DNA of 64,000 nucleotides, taken from contig JAQBQD010000153.1 in assembly GCA_028287185.1 (NCBI GenBank), positions 1 through 64,000 of the forward strand. Direction: 5' to 3'. A model generated the notes under the pieces. It did no database searches. It worked only from the letters and a program-made list of their open reading frames with translations, and was not told the DNA's origin. Position numbers and translations under genes: made by a program. Positions 38,577 through 47,183 of this stretch are shown here, piece after piece (the stretch's first letter is position 1; each line of letters begins with the position of its first letter). Origin of the DNA: Gemmatimonadota bacterium. Its GTDB lineage: Bacteria > Gemmatimonadota > Gemmatimonadetes > Longimicrobiales > Longimicrobiaceae.

Positions 38577-38981
38577 CTAGCGCGCGGCGGCCTGCTGGAG
38601 GGCGACGGCGCAGGCGTGGGCGTCCTTGAAGCGCACGGCGGTGCCGACGTAGGCGATGCTGGCGGCGGGGCGGACCGTGCCGGTGGGGCTGCGGAGCTGC
38701 GGGGTGGGGGTGATCTGCTCGTGCACCTGCACGACGGCGTCGGCCATCTTCTGGTACGCCTGCTCGCGCAGTCCGCTGAGCGACCCCGCGACGACGTCGC
38801 CGGCCGTCCAGTACTGGCACCCGCGCGGGCCCCGCATGTTGAACAGCGGGATGTCCTGGGCGACGGGCCGGACGATCTGCCCGTCGTCGCGCAGGTCGGG
38901 GCCCAGCTCGCGGTTGGGCTGGTGCACGCACGCCGCGGCGAGCACGGCGGCAAGCGGCAGCAGGGCGGTGGCGATGCGCAT
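38577..38981 (-). CDS. Lipoprotein of unknown function, 134 residues
   Basis: ATG 38981 with GGAGCCTCCC upstream. A signal peptide with lipobox VLAAAC (Cys18) precedes a mature part of about 115 residues with two further Cys (GPRGCQYWTAG and FKDAHACAVALQQ) that could form a disulfide. No catalytic motif is seen. A helical middle (LREQAYQKMADAVVQVHEQI) may mediate partner contact. The neighbours (lon, Nudix hydrolase) give no clue. Family not recognised. Confidence 0.75.
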   Translation of the reverse strand: MRIATALLPLAAVLAAACVHQPNRELGPDLRDDGQIVRPVAQDIPLFNMRGPRGCQYWTAGDVVAGSLSGLREQAYQKMADAVVQVHEQITPTPQLRSPTGTVRPAASIAYVGTAVRFKDAHACAVALQQAAAR

Positions 38982-39255
38982 GGGAGGCTCCGAGCAGGGG
39001 TGGAGCGTGGATGGGAAGGAGCGCGGGCATGGTGCGGGAACCGCAAAATTCGCGCTGGAAACATGCGTATTGGCGATGTGCTTGTCCCGCTGTGGCTTCG
39101 GTCGAACGGTGGACGGCGTGTCCCCGCGCGTCTGTGCACTCCAGCGGACACATGCGGTGAACCGGAAGGACAGCGCGTCGCCTTTCGTCGCAGCCAGGGT
39201 CTAGGGCGAGCTGGGAAAATTTGCCGCCCGGTTTCCCGCGCCCTATCGTTGGTGG

Positions 39256-40164
39256 ATGGAGCCCCACGACGCGCCGCCGCCCCCGCCTGCCGCTCCGTCC
39301 GCCGCGTACGCGCCGCGCCGGGCGACGGACGATCCGGACGTGTTCCTGATCCCTGACGACCAGCTTCCGCCCGGGCTGGCCGAGCGCGTGGCGGCCGCTG
39401 CGGAGCCGGTGCCGGCGCGGGCGGCATCCACCGTCGTGCTCGTCCGCGACTCCGCGGAGGGGCCGCAGGCGCTGCTGCTGCGCCGCCACGGCCGCGCGGG
39501 CTTCGCGGCGGATGCGTGGGTCTTTCCCGGCGGCACGGTGGACGGGGCGGACCGTGATCCCGCGCTGTCGGAGCTGATGGACGGCCCGCCCCCGTCGTGG
39601 TGGGCGGCGCGGATGGCGCTGGCGGACGAGGGCGAGGCGCTGGGCTACGTGGCGGCGGCGATCCGCGAGGCGTTCGAGGAGACGGGCATCCTGCTGGCGC
39701 GCGGCACCTCCGCGCTGGGCGAAGGTCAGGCGACGGAGCTGCGGCGCGCGCTGCTGGCCGGGGAGATCCAACTCGCAGACGTGGCGCGTACCGCCGGGGT
39801 GACGCTCTGCGCCGGCGACATGTGCTACGTGGCCCACTGGATCACGCCCGCGCCCGAGCCGCGCCGCTACGACACGCGCTTCTTCCTGGCCGCCGTCACG
39901 CCCGAGGATGTGTGCGTGCCCCACGCGGCGGAGATGACGGACTCCGCGTGGCTTTCGCCGCGCGCCGCGGTGGACCGCTACCGGCGCGGCGAGATGAAGC
40001 TGCTGCCACCGACGGTGAAAACGCTGGAGCGCATCTGCGGCTTCCCCTCGGTCGCAGCCATCCGTGACTCGCTGCGCGACGAGCCCGTGCCCGCGCGCCT
40101 GCCCGTGATGGAGCGCCGCCCGGACGGCATCGCCATCGTGGTTCGAGATCAAGGGATGAGCTGA
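39256..40164 (+). CDS. Nudix hydrolase, NUDT19-like
   Basis: A 302-residue Nudix protein. The strand TVVLVRDSAEGPQALLLRR enters the fold, AWVFPGGTVD gives the first part of the Nudix box, and AAIREAFEETGILLARG the catalytic helix with the Glu metal ligands; about 45 residues are inserted between the two parts, as in the NUDT19/RNU group that splits acyl-CoA. The N-terminal 55 residues are Pro/Ala-rich and precede the fold. The likely reaction is hydrolysis of a diphosphate bond in CoA esters or a similar nucleotide; the substrate is not proven. ATG 39256 is the only sensible start. No operon. Confidence 0.9.
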   Translation: MEPHDAPPPPPAAPSAAYAPRRATDDPDVFLIPDDQLPPGLAERVAAAAEPVPARAASTVVLVRDSAEGPQALLLRRHGRAGFAADAWVFPGGTVDGADRDPALSELMDGPPPSWWAARMALADEGEALGYVAAAIREAFEETGILLARGTSALGEGQATELRRALLAGEIQLADVARTAGVTLCAGDMCYVAHWITPAPEPRRYDTRFFLAAVTPEDVCVPHAAEMTDSAWLSPRAAVDRYRRGEMKLLPPTVKTLERICGFPSVAAIRDSLRDEPVPARLPVMERRPDGIAIVVRDQGMS

Positions 40165-40197
40165 GCTAGCGGCAGCGTCGGACTGGACGATATCAAC

Positions 40198-40228
40198 GTC
40201 AGCTCCCCTTTGTTGATGTCAGCTCCCC
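40198..40228 (+). repeat. Two direct repeats just before a low-GC gene
   Basis: GTCAGCTCCCC occurs at 40198-40208 and again at 40218-40228, exactly 20 bases apart (two helical turns), 24 bases before ATG 40252. This spacing suits binding of a regulator to one face of the DNA, possibly autoregulation, or is a small duplication. Confidence 0.45.
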
Positions 40229-40251
40229 GTTTCGTTCGGAGGCTACGACAC

Positions 40252-40854
40252 ATGGACGAACCCTACGACTTACGGCCCGCGTTCCAGCATTTCGTGCAGA
40301 CCTTCGGTTCACGGGGGACGATCGGCGGCATCGCGCAACAGCTGGCCGACGGTGCGTTGGACGCGCAGCAGATGGACGCGATCGTTGCGCGTGACGGAAC
40401 GCAGAACGCCCTCTGGTTTCGGAAGGACCTCCTGGATCTCATCCTGTACTACACCCGCCATTCGACTGAGCGCGCCAGCTTCTCGTCTCGACAAGAAGCG
40501 GCGGTCAAATGGCTGAAGGCGGTATTCCGAGTGCAGGAGGGTGAGTTCTTCATCCACAGGCCGGCGGAACTGTCGGACTTGCTCAACACACAGATGGACA
40601 GGATGCTGCATGACTATGAGATAGACGAACTTGAGGACCTTCAACAGGTGGTTCTGCAACGAGCGTTCGACCTTTCCTATGATCAGTACCTCGCATTAAA
40701 TCGTGTCACGCTGGAACGAGTCGTTCTAGATCTGCAGGATCTGGTCGAGCGCGGCGGTGGAGATGCGGAACTGCGCAGGAAGCAGCTTGCCGCGCTGATT
40801 CCGATCCAGCGTCTCGCGAGCAGTCAGAAGCGAACCCTGGGCGCGCGATTCTAG
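40252..40854 (+). CDS. Low-GC gene of unknown function, 200 residues, probably acquired
   Basis: The coding sequence is clearly less GC-rich than its neighbours and uses AT-ending codons freely (for example GAA, TAT, TTA, AGA), which suggests horizontal gain. ATG 40252 has CGGAGG ten bases upstream; an in-frame ATG at 40210 is the alternative. The protein is soluble and mostly helical (FRKDLLDLILYYTRHSTERA, AAVKWLKAVFRVQEGEFFIH, EDLQQVVLQRAFDLSYDQYL), with an Arg/Lys-rich C-terminus. I see no catalytic motif or named domain. It lies alone between a Nudix and a MoxR-type gene, with direct repeats just upstream. Confidence 0.8.
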   Translation: MDEPYDLRPAFQHFVQTFGSRGTIGGIAQQLADGALDAQQMDAIVARDGTQNALWFRKDLLDLILYYTRHSTERASFSSRQEAAVKWLKAVFRVQEGEFFIHRPAELSDLLNTQMDRMLHDYEIDELEDLQQVVLQRAFDLSYDQYLALNRVTLERVVLDLQDLVERGGGDAELRRKQLAALIPIQRLASSQKRTLGARF

Positions 40855-40979
40855 CCGGGTGGACGTCGTACGCCGTCCATCTGGACGCGACCCAATCCAT
40901 CTGTGCGACACGCTTCTTGCGGCCCTGTTCGCGCCTCATCTACCGACCACCATCCTGGTCCCCACATCCCGAGCATCCG

Positions 40980-42446
40980 ATGACCCAGCGCGCGTCCACC
41001 CTCGGTGAGCTGAAGGCTTCCGGATACCGCACGCGCTCCGTGAAGGCGGAGATGCGCGACAACCTGATCGCCAAGCTTCGGTCGGGCGAGCCGCTGTTCC
41101 CGGGCATCGTGGGCTACGACGACACGGTGATGCCGTCCCTGGCGAACGCGGTGCTGGCGAAGCAGAACTTCATCCTGCTGGGGCTGCGCGGCCAGGCCAA
41201 GAGCCGCATCCTGCGGCAGCTCACCACGCTGCTGGACGACGCCATCCCGGTGCTGGCCGGCAGCGAGGTGAACGACGACCCGCTGAAGCCCATCTCCCGA
41301 TACGGCCGCCTGCTGGTGGAGGAGCGGGGGGACGAGACGCCGATCGAGTGGATCGGCCGCGACCGGCGCTACGTGGAGAAGCTGGCGACGCCGGACGTGA
41401 CGGTGGCGGACCTGATCGGCGACATGGACCCCATCCGCGCGGCCCGCGGCGGGCACCTGCTGTCGGACGAGCTGACCATCAACTTCGGGCTGCTGCCGCG
41501 CGCCAACCGCGGGATCTTTGCACTCAACGAGCTGCCGGACCTGGCGGGCAAGGTGCAGGTGGGCCTGTTCAACGTGCTGCAGGAAGGGGACATCCAGATC
41601 AAGGGATTTCCCGTGCGGCTGCCGCTGGACGTGCTGCTGGTGTTCAGCGCCAATCCCGAGGACTACACGGCCCGCGGCAAGATCATCACCCCGCTCAAGG
41701 ACCGCATCGGCGCCGAGGTGCTCACGCACTACCCGCGCACGGCCGAGGAGGGGATGGAGATCACCCGGCAGGAGGCATGGACGGAGCGCGGCGGTTCGCC
41801 CGTGGACGTGCCGCCGTTCGTGGCCGAGCTGGTGGAGCGCGTGGCGTTCCTGGCGCGCGACGACAAGCGCGTGGACCGGCGCAGCGGAGTGAGCCAGCGC
41901 ATGCCCATCTCCACGCTGGAGACGGCCGTCTCCAACGCCGAGCGCCGCGCGCTGCTGGCCGGCGAGACCCGCGTGGTGCCGCGCCTGGCCGACGTGTACG
42001 CGGCGCTGCCCGCCATCACGGGCAAGATCGAGCTGGAGTACGAGGGCGAGCTGCAGGGCTCCGAGACGGTGGCGCGCGACCTGATCGCCGCCGCCGCGCG
42101 CGAGATCTTCGACCGCATCTGGGACGTCGAGGCGCTGGACTCGGTGGTCGACTACTTCGAGCGGGGCGGCGTGCTGCAGGTGTCGGACTCGGCGTCGGCA
42201 GAGGCGTGCTGGCAGGGGCTTTCCGCCGTGCCGGGGCTGCCCGAGGCGCTGAGCGACGCGGGGATGGTGCGCCCCGGCGACGCCCCGCAGACGGTCGCCG
42301 CCGCCGAGCTTCTGCTGGAGGGCCTGGCCGCCCACCGGCGCATCTCGCGCGCCGACGCCGGCACGTACGCCCGCGCCAAGCAGGAGCGGCCGAAGGGGAA
42401 GAAGGGCGGCGGTGGGTTCAACTTCGGCGACGACATGTTCTCGTGA
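40980..42446 (+). CDS. MoxR/magnesium-chelatase-type AAA+ ATPase
   Basis: A 488-residue cytosolic ATPase. Walker A is ILLGLRGQAKSR (about 66-76), Walker B lies in RGIFALNELPDL, followed by sensor 1 in VLLVFSANPEDYT and an arginine-finger segment KDRIGAEVLTHYP. The C-terminal third holds the helical lid and a tail rich in Gly and Lys (KGKKGGGGFNFGDDMFS). Proteins of this class usually act with a von Willebrand A-domain protein as a chaperone-like pair; no VWA gene lies next to it in this window. ATG 40980 gives the start MTQRASTLGELKASGY. Target unknown. Confidence 0.9.
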   Translation: MTQRASTLGELKASGYRTRSVKAEMRDNLIAKLRSGEPLFPGIVGYDDTVMPSLANAVLAKQNFILLGLRGQAKSRILRQLTTLLDDAIPVLAGSEVNDDPLKPISRYGRLLVEERGDETPIEWIGRDRRYVEKLATPDVTVADLIGDMDPIRAARGGHLLSDELTINFGLLPRANRGIFALNELPDLAGKVQVGLFNVLQEGDIQIKGFPVRLPLDVLLVFSANPEDYTARGKIITPLKDRIGAEVLTHYPRTAEEGMEITRQEAWTERGGSPVDVPPFVAELVERVAFLARDDKRVDRRSGVSQRMPISTLETAVSNAERRALLAGETRVVPRLADVYAALPAITGKIELEYEGELQGSETVARDLIAAAAREIFDRIWDVEALDSVVDYFERGGVLQVSDSASAEACWQGLSAVPGLPEALSDAGMVRPGDAPQTVAAAELLLEGLAAHRRISRADAGTYARAKQERPKGKKGGGGFNFGDDMFS

Positions 42447-42821
42447 GCCCGCGCGGGCGGCGCGGCCGGAAGATGCGGCGCTTCGGGAGGATGGGCGATC
42501 GGAGGATCAGCGGAGGGAGGAGCGGTCGGGCACGGCGGGCGGAGTGATCAGGCGATGGGAACGGAGGAGGAGGGCGGAGGATGGTGCGGATACCGCCCCT
42601 GCCGGGGGTCCGATGAATCCCAGCGGCTCGTGCGGCGCGATGCCCGCCGAAGCCGACTGATTCCGTGCGGGAGCCGCGATCGGCACGCGCGGCGGCAGGC
42701 GGAAGGAGTCCCGCGAAGGCGGGACTTGGTTCCTACGGCAGCCCCGGGCTTTCAGCCCGAGGGCGAAGGGTCCGGCAGCGGCTCGCTCCACGCGCTACAT
42801 CGACCGAACACGCCCGGCGGC
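42447..42821. other. Intergenic region between convergent genes, with repeat copy B
   Basis: Contains the dispersed two-hairpin element at 42708-42765. Otherwise purine-rich on the plus strand near 42470-42660 with no supported gene. Confidence 0.45.
42708..42765 (+). repeat. Dispersed two-hairpin element, copy B
   Basis: Hairpin 1 GTCCCGC-GAAG-GCGGGAC (42708-42725), linker TTGGTTCCTACGGCA, hairpin 2 (42741-42764) with lower stem GCCC/GGGC, upper stem CGGGCT/AGCCCG and a single bulged A in the 3' arm. Compared with copies A and C the stem bases differ in pairs. Confidence 0.8.
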
Positions 42822-43511
42822 TCAATCCCCGCGCTTGATCCGGCGCGCCTGGCCGCGGAGCTGGCGGCGCTCGTCGCGCTCGCGGAGGCGGGCGTCGCGG
42901 TTGTTCTCGCCGGGGTACCTGGAGCGGATCTCCACGCCGCCCATCACGGCGAAGCCGCCGATGCGCAGCACGGGGGCGTTGGGATCGGTGGGCGGAGCGA
43001 CGCCGGCGCGGTGGTCGAAGCCGCCCATGACGCCCATGCCGTTCACCTCCACGTGCAGGCCGGGGGGCACCACGATCTCCACGCCGCCCATCATGGCGAA
43101 GATGGTGATCTCGCTGACGCCGGGAGGCAGCGCGGCGGTGCGGAAGTCCAGCTCGACGCCGCCCATCAGGGCGAACACGTGCAGGTGGCGCGGCGGCGTC
43201 CAGCTTCCCGCGCGCTTGGCCGCGCCCATCAGCGCGATCACGGTCTCCGCCGGCGACACGCTCTCGGGGCGCGCCATCGTCATGCCCGGCCTCGGAGGCC
43301 CGGCCGGCGCGCCGTCGGGCCGCAGCGCGGGAAGGTCGGAGACCAGGCCGCGCAGGGCGTCGAGCGTGTCGGCGCGGTGCACGCCGTCCAGCCTGCGCTC
43401 CAGCTCGCCGTCGTCGAGGTGGTCGGCGGCGAAGTGCTCGCACAGGGCGCGGATGGTCTGCTCGCGCGCCTGCTGCAGGGCGACGGGCGGCGTGGGGGGG
43501 CGTTCGGCCAT
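42822..43511 (-). CDS. DUF1707 plus LiaF-like envelope-response protein
   Basis: A 229-residue protein without membrane helices. The N-terminal DUF1707 domain (about 10-65: TIRALCEHFAADHLDDGELE, RLDGVHRADTLDALRGLVSD) is followed by a linker and a LiaF-C-like beta-helix (about 85-205) in which the motif FALMGGVE recurs (VIALMGAAK, VFALMGGVELD, IFAMMGGVEIV, GMGVMGGFD, FAVMGGVEIR). The C-terminal 20 residues are Arg-rich. In Firmicutes LiaF restrains the LiaRS system; here no LiaRS genes are near. ATG 43511 was chosen by domain start. A role at the envelope is inferred from family only. Confidence 0.9.
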   Translation of the reverse strand: MAERPPTPPVALQQAREQTIRALCEHFAADHLDDGELERRLDGVHRADTLDALRGLVSDLPALRPDGAPAGPPRPGMTMARPESVSPAETVIALMGAAKRAGSWTPPRHLHVFALMGGVELDFRTAALPPGVSEITIFAMMGGVEIVVPPGLHVEVNGMGVMGGFDHRAGVAPPTDPNAPVLRIGGFAVMGGVEIRSRYPGENNRDARLRERDERRQLRGQARRIKRGD

Positions 43512-43755
43512 CGCGGGTTCCGTGGGCGGCTGCGGAATGCGGCGTGAGGGGTGCGGCGGCGGGCGCCGCGCCTTGGGGACGAAAGCTAGACGCGGCCCCG
43601 GCGCCGGGCAAGCGATGCGGCACTCGGCGCCCGCGGGCATGGCCGTTGCTGTTCCCGCCGCCGCCGGATCCTCCGGCGCTACCCCACGCGGGGCGGCTGC
43701 GTTGCTCGGGGAGCCCTGTCCTCCGGACTGCCGCCGCCCGTACACCGGACCCGGA

Positions 43756-43986
43756 ATGCGACCGCTGCGCCCCATCCCGTTCGCCCTCGCCCTGCTGCTC
43801 GCGCTGGCCGCGGCCGCCTGCAATCGCGCGGGGGGCGAGAAGGCCGCCGCCGCGAACGCCCCCGCCGACAGCACCGCCGCCGCCGCGCAGCGGGTGGACA
43901 CGCTGCCCCCCGGCGTGACCGTGGACACGCAGAAGGTGGCCGGCGAGGCGGCCAGGGAGGCGCCGCAGCCGGACGAGGAACCGTGA
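43756..43986 (+). CDS. Small lipoprotein, 76 residues
   Basis: ATG 43756 behind CCGGACCCGGA. A signal peptide with lipobox LALAAAAC (Cys22) is followed by a short disordered tail rich in Ala, Glu and Asp (ADSTAAAAQRVDTLPPGV). No domain is visible. It is divergent from the LiaF-like gene, 244 bases away, so both could share a control region. Function unknown. Confidence 0.65.
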   Translation: MRPLRPIPFALALLLALAAAACNRAGGEKAAAANAPADSTAAAAQRVDTLPPGVTVDTQKVAGEAAREAPQPDEEP

Positions 43987-44373
43987 CCCCCGCCGGCGCG
44001 CTGGCCTTCCGCGCGCCGCCCGCGTAGAATCTCCCCCGATCGACAACATCCGCATCGCCCGCACGGCTCGACTGCGAGCCCCGCGGTGATCCCGTCGCAC
44101 GGCCGATCCACCCTCTTCGGCAGCTTCCACGCTCCGCCGGCTGCGTGGAATCGGAGGATTCGCGCGCGGTGGGGGGCCATGGTGCTTCCACAGGATTCCG
44201 GGCGGCTCCTCGCGTCGGTCCGCACGGCGCGCGGAGTCCATCGAGCGAGGACGCAGTCGACGCACGCCGCGCCGCGAATGCGTAAGACGCGGTCGATCCG
44301 CCGGAGACGCTCGGCGGCGCGGAGCCTCCCATCCGCGCTCCTCATCCATCCCCATCCAGCTCCCCGAGACGCG
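43987..44373. other. Region upstream of the MFS gene, nothing certain
   Basis: 387 bases without a supported gene. It should contain the MFS promoter, but no convincing -35/-10 pair or operator stands out. Confidence 0.4.
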
Positions 44374-45624
44374 ATGCCAGGCACGGCCTCCGCCGATTCC
44401 GTTCCGCCGTCCGCCGCCTACCCGGCACCGGAGGGCCACCGCGCTGCCGTGCTCGCGGGGTTCCTGGGATGGACGCTGGACGCGTTCGACTTCTTTATCG
44501 TGGTGATGACGCTGACGGCCATCGCCAAGGAGTTCGGGCGGCCCGACCGCGACCTGGCGCTCTCCATCACGGTGACGCTGGCGTTCCGGCCCGTGGGCGC
44601 GTTCATCTTCGGGCTGATGGCCGACCGCTACGGGCGCCGGCTGCCGCTGATGATCGACCTGGTGTTCTTCAGCATCGTGGAGGTGGCGTCCGGGCTGGTG
44701 CACAGCTACGGCGCGTTCCTGGTGCTGCGCGCGCTGTTCGGCATCGGCATGGGCGGCGAGTGGGGCGTGGGCGCCAGCCTGGCGATGGAGAAGGCGCCGC
44801 GCGGCAAGCGGGGGATGCTGTCCGGGCTGCTGCAGGAGGGCTACGCGATGGGGTACCTGCTGGCGGCGCTCTGCTACTTCTTCGTGTTCCCGCGCTGGGG
44901 GTGGCGGCCCATGTTCTTCATCGGCGGGCTCCCGGCGCTGCTGGCGCTGTTCGTCCGCTTCCGGGTCAAGGAGTCGGAGGTGTGGGAGCGCACTCGGCAC
45001 AAGACGTGGGGCGGGCTGGGGCGCGGCATCGTGGGCAACTGGAAGCTGTTCCTGTACCTGGTGCTGCTGATGGCGGGGATGAACTTCGCCTCGCACGGCA
45101 CGCAGGACATGTATCCCACCTTCCTGCAGCGCGACTGGCACTTCAACCCGCAGCAGCGCGCGCTGCTCACCGCGCTGTCGATGGTGGGCGCCATCTGCGG
45201 GGGAATCCTCGTGGGCCACCTGTCGGACCGCTACGGGCGGCGGCGGGCCATCGCGGGGGCGCTGTTCGGCGGCATCCTGATGATCCCGCTGTGGGCGTTC
45301 GCGCCCTCGGTGGCGCTGCTGGCGGTGGGCGCGTTCGCCATGCAGTTCATGGTGCAGGGCGCCTGGGGCGTGATCCCCGCCCACATCACCGAGCTGTCGC
45401 CCGACTCCGTGCGCGGCTTCCTGCCGGGCTTCGCGTACCAGTGCGGCGTGCTGATCGCGGGGGCGGTGGCGTACGTGGAGGCCGTCTTCGCACAGCGCAT
45501 GACCTACGCGCAGAGCATGGGGATGGTGGCGCTCACCGTGTTCTCCTTCGCCGCCGTGGTCGCCCTGCTGGGCCGCGAGCGGAAAGGCCACGCCTTCGGG
45601 GAGGAGGTGGCGCCGGGCGGGTAG
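44374..45624 (+). CDS. MFS transporter, sialate/carboxylate:H+ symporter type
   Basis: A 416-residue inner-membrane carrier with twelve predicted helices. Helix 1 carries GWTLDAFDFFIVVMTLTAIA, the hallmark of the SHS/aromatic-acid symporter branch (NanT, Jen1-like), the loop 2-3 motif is GLMADRYGRRLPL and it recurs in the second half as GHLSDRYGRRRAI. Such carriers import organic acids with protons; the substrate cannot be told. ATG 44374 is preceded by a weak ribosome site (CCCCGAGACGCG). No catabolic genes lie beside it. Confidence 0.92.
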   Translation: MPGTASADSVPPSAAYPAPEGHRAAVLAGFLGWTLDAFDFFIVVMTLTAIAKEFGRPDRDLALSITVTLAFRPVGAFIFGLMADRYGRRLPLMIDLVFFSIVEVASGLVHSYGAFLVLRALFGIGMGGEWGVGASLAMEKAPRGKRGMLSGLLQEGYAMGYLLAALCYFFVFPRWGWRPMFFIGGLPALLALFVRFRVKESEVWERTRHKTWGGLGRGIVGNWKLFLYLVLLMAGMNFASHGTQDMYPTFLQRDWHFNPQQRALLTALSMVGAICGGILVGHLSDRYGRRRAIAGALFGGILMIPLWAFAPSVALLAVGAFAMQFMVQGAWGVIPAHITELSPDSVRGFLPGFAYQCGVLIAGAVAYVEAVFAQRMTYAQSMGMVALTVFSFAAVVALLGRERKGHAFGEEVAPGG

Positions 45625-45694
45625 GGCGGCGTGTCGTATTCCGTACGATCGGTGGCATCAGGTGCCGCGGAAGCCGTCGCGATCCGCCGGATGA

Positions 45695-45713
45695 GAACTT
45701 GTTAATGAACTTG
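45695..45713 (+). promoter_or_regulatory. AT-rich island with direct repeats between MFS and EXORDIUM-like genes
   Basis: GAACTTG is repeated with a 12-base period (45695-45701 and 45707-45713) within an AT-rich patch 45690-45725 that also contains TTGACAATATAG. It lies between two convergent genes, where no promoter for a protein gene is needed, about 85 bases before a strong terminator. Confidence 0.35.
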
Positions 45714-45799
45714 ACAATATAGCTTGTGAGCGTGCTCGGCTGGGCGGGCGAGAGGTCCGGCGTTCGCCGACACGAGCCGTCGAGAGAATTCCAAGATGG

Positions 45800-45839
45800 G
45801 CGAAGGGCCCGCGTGCACGGATGCACGCGGGCCCTTCGC
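45800..45839. terminator. Very strong hairpin between convergent genes
   Basis: Perfect 18-bp stem (45800-45817 with 45822-45839) and a 4-base loop. It is 68 bases beyond the EXORDIUM-like stop (minus) and could serve the MFS gene or a short transcript from the plus strand, where TTTCC follows. Confidence 0.7.
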
Positions 45840-45906
45840 TTTCCGATCCGATCACCCGCGGTCGCCGCCGGCCCGCCGCGAGGCGGACCGGCGGCGAGGC
45901 GAAGGC

Positions 45907-46929
45907 TTAGAAGCTCCGGGCGCAGAAGCCGCCGGAGGCGTTCACCCAGTTCTGCTGGATCATGAAGTTCTTCGCGCCCAGCAGCATGTTGGCCTTGCCG
46001 GCGCCGCTGGTGTAGGTGGTGCCGAACGTCCAGGCGCACTTGTCGGCGTTCTCCTCACCCGTCGTGGAGCTCCACCAGCCGGTGCCGTACGGGTCGGTGG
46101 TGGTCTCCTCGATCTCGTGCGCGAGCGTGCTGACTTCGGCGTCCGCCGCCGGATCCGAGTTGGCCGACGCGTAGCCGGCCGTGCAGGCGCTGGCCTTCGC
46201 GTACACGTAGGGCTCGGCCGAGTACAGCACGTGGCGCGACACGCCGGCGACCGTCACGAAGCCGTCCGAGTGGTACGCGCAGTACTGGGTGCCGAAGCCG
46301 CCGCCCAGGTTCACGCTGCCGCTGGTGAAGATGTTGTAGACGGTGTTCGCGTCGTAGGTCAGCTTGCCGTTGTTGAACCCGTAGGCCAGCATGGCGAGCA
46401 TCGTGGCGTCGGACACGCTGGTGGTGCCGCTCGGCACGCTGTACGTGTTGTTCGCCCAGAACTGCGTGTAGGTCACCGAGTTGCCGATCTTGGTGCCGGC
46501 CGAGTTGGTGTACGTGGTGTTGATGTTGAAGTACGGCGAGCCGCCCAGGTGCGCCTGCATGTAGCCGACCAGCGAGCCGTCGGCCGAGCCGGCGCCGATC
46601 GTGCCCGGCGTGGGGCCGCCGTTGTAGATGCGGCTGGCCGACCAGTACACGGACGCCACCTTGGTGGCCATCAGCACGGGTCCGTTGTGGTAGTTGATCT
46701 GGTTGCCGGTGGGCACGGCGGCCCCGACGGCGCCCGCGCCGCCGCGTGCGGCGTGCAGGTGCAGGTTCTGCGCGCCGCGGAGGGGCACGATGCCCAGGTG
46801 CGGGCTGGCGACCTGCACGCCGGCGTCGCCGGCGGGGGTCTTCGGGGCGGTGACGCCGGCGCTCTCGGAGCAGCCGGCGAGGGCCACGAGGCCGGCCGAC
46901 ACGAGAGAGAGAGACGTAAGACGGGCCAT
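45907..46929 (-). CDS. EXORDIUM-like (phosphate-induced protein 1 family) lipoprotein
   Basis: A 340-residue secreted protein. A signal peptide with lipobox LVALAGC (Cys20) is followed by a domain matching the plant EXORDIUM/Phi-1 family: INYHNGPVLMATKVASVYWS at its start, SVTYTQFWANNTYSVPSG, and the conserved LAHEIEETTTDPYGTGWW that in plant proteins reads HELAEAVTDP. Five later Cys residues may form disulfides (QYCAYHSDG, SACTAGY, DKCAW, GGFCARSF). The HE-x-x-E segment hints at metal binding, but no enzyme activity is established for the family. ATG 46929 has GGAGGACAGC upstream. Confidence 0.85.
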   Translation of the reverse strand: MARLTSLSLVSAGLVALAGCSESAGVTAPKTPAGDAGVQVASPHLGIVPLRGAQNLHLHAARGGAGAVGAAVPTGNQINYHNGPVLMATKVASVYWSASRIYNGGPTPGTIGAGSADGSLVGYMQAHLGGSPYFNINTTYTNSAGTKIGNSVTYTQFWANNTYSVPSGTTSVSDATMLAMLAYGFNNGKLTYDANTVYNIFTSGSVNLGGGFGTQYCAYHSDGFVTVAGVSRHVLYSAEPYVYAKASACTAGYASANSDPAADAEVSTLAHEIEETTTDPYGTGWWSSTTGEENADKCAWTFGTTYTSGAGKANMLLGAKNFMIQQNWVNASGGFCARSF

Positions 46930-47142
46930 GCTGTCCTCCTACGGGGGGTGATGGATGCGCGGTTCGTTCCGCACGGGTGTTCCCCACGGGAGGCGGGCGG
47001 CGTCGTCCGTCCACATGTGCGGACGAGCTCCCGAGTCGGGGGGAGCGGGCGAGCAGCTTGTGCCAGCAGGTGGGAAGCACGGCGCACAGAAGGCACATAG
47101 CGGGCCGCTCGCTCGTGCAGTGTGATGTGCTTGAATGAGCGC

Positions 47143-47171
47143 AATATACGCAATAATGACAGACATGTAAT
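47143..47171 (-). promoter_or_regulatory. Candidate promoter of the EXORDIUM-like gene
   Basis: On the minus strand ATTACA (47171-47166) and TATATT (47148-47143) are 17 bases apart. The leader before ATG 46929 would be about 205 bases. Confidence 0.45.
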
Positions 47172-47183
47172 GCGAATGGTTTC

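Noticed and set aside
39470-39720. The long gap within the Nudix box as evidence of a broken enzyme
   Set aside because: NUDT19-type hydrolases normally carry an insertion there, and the catalytic Glu residues are intact.
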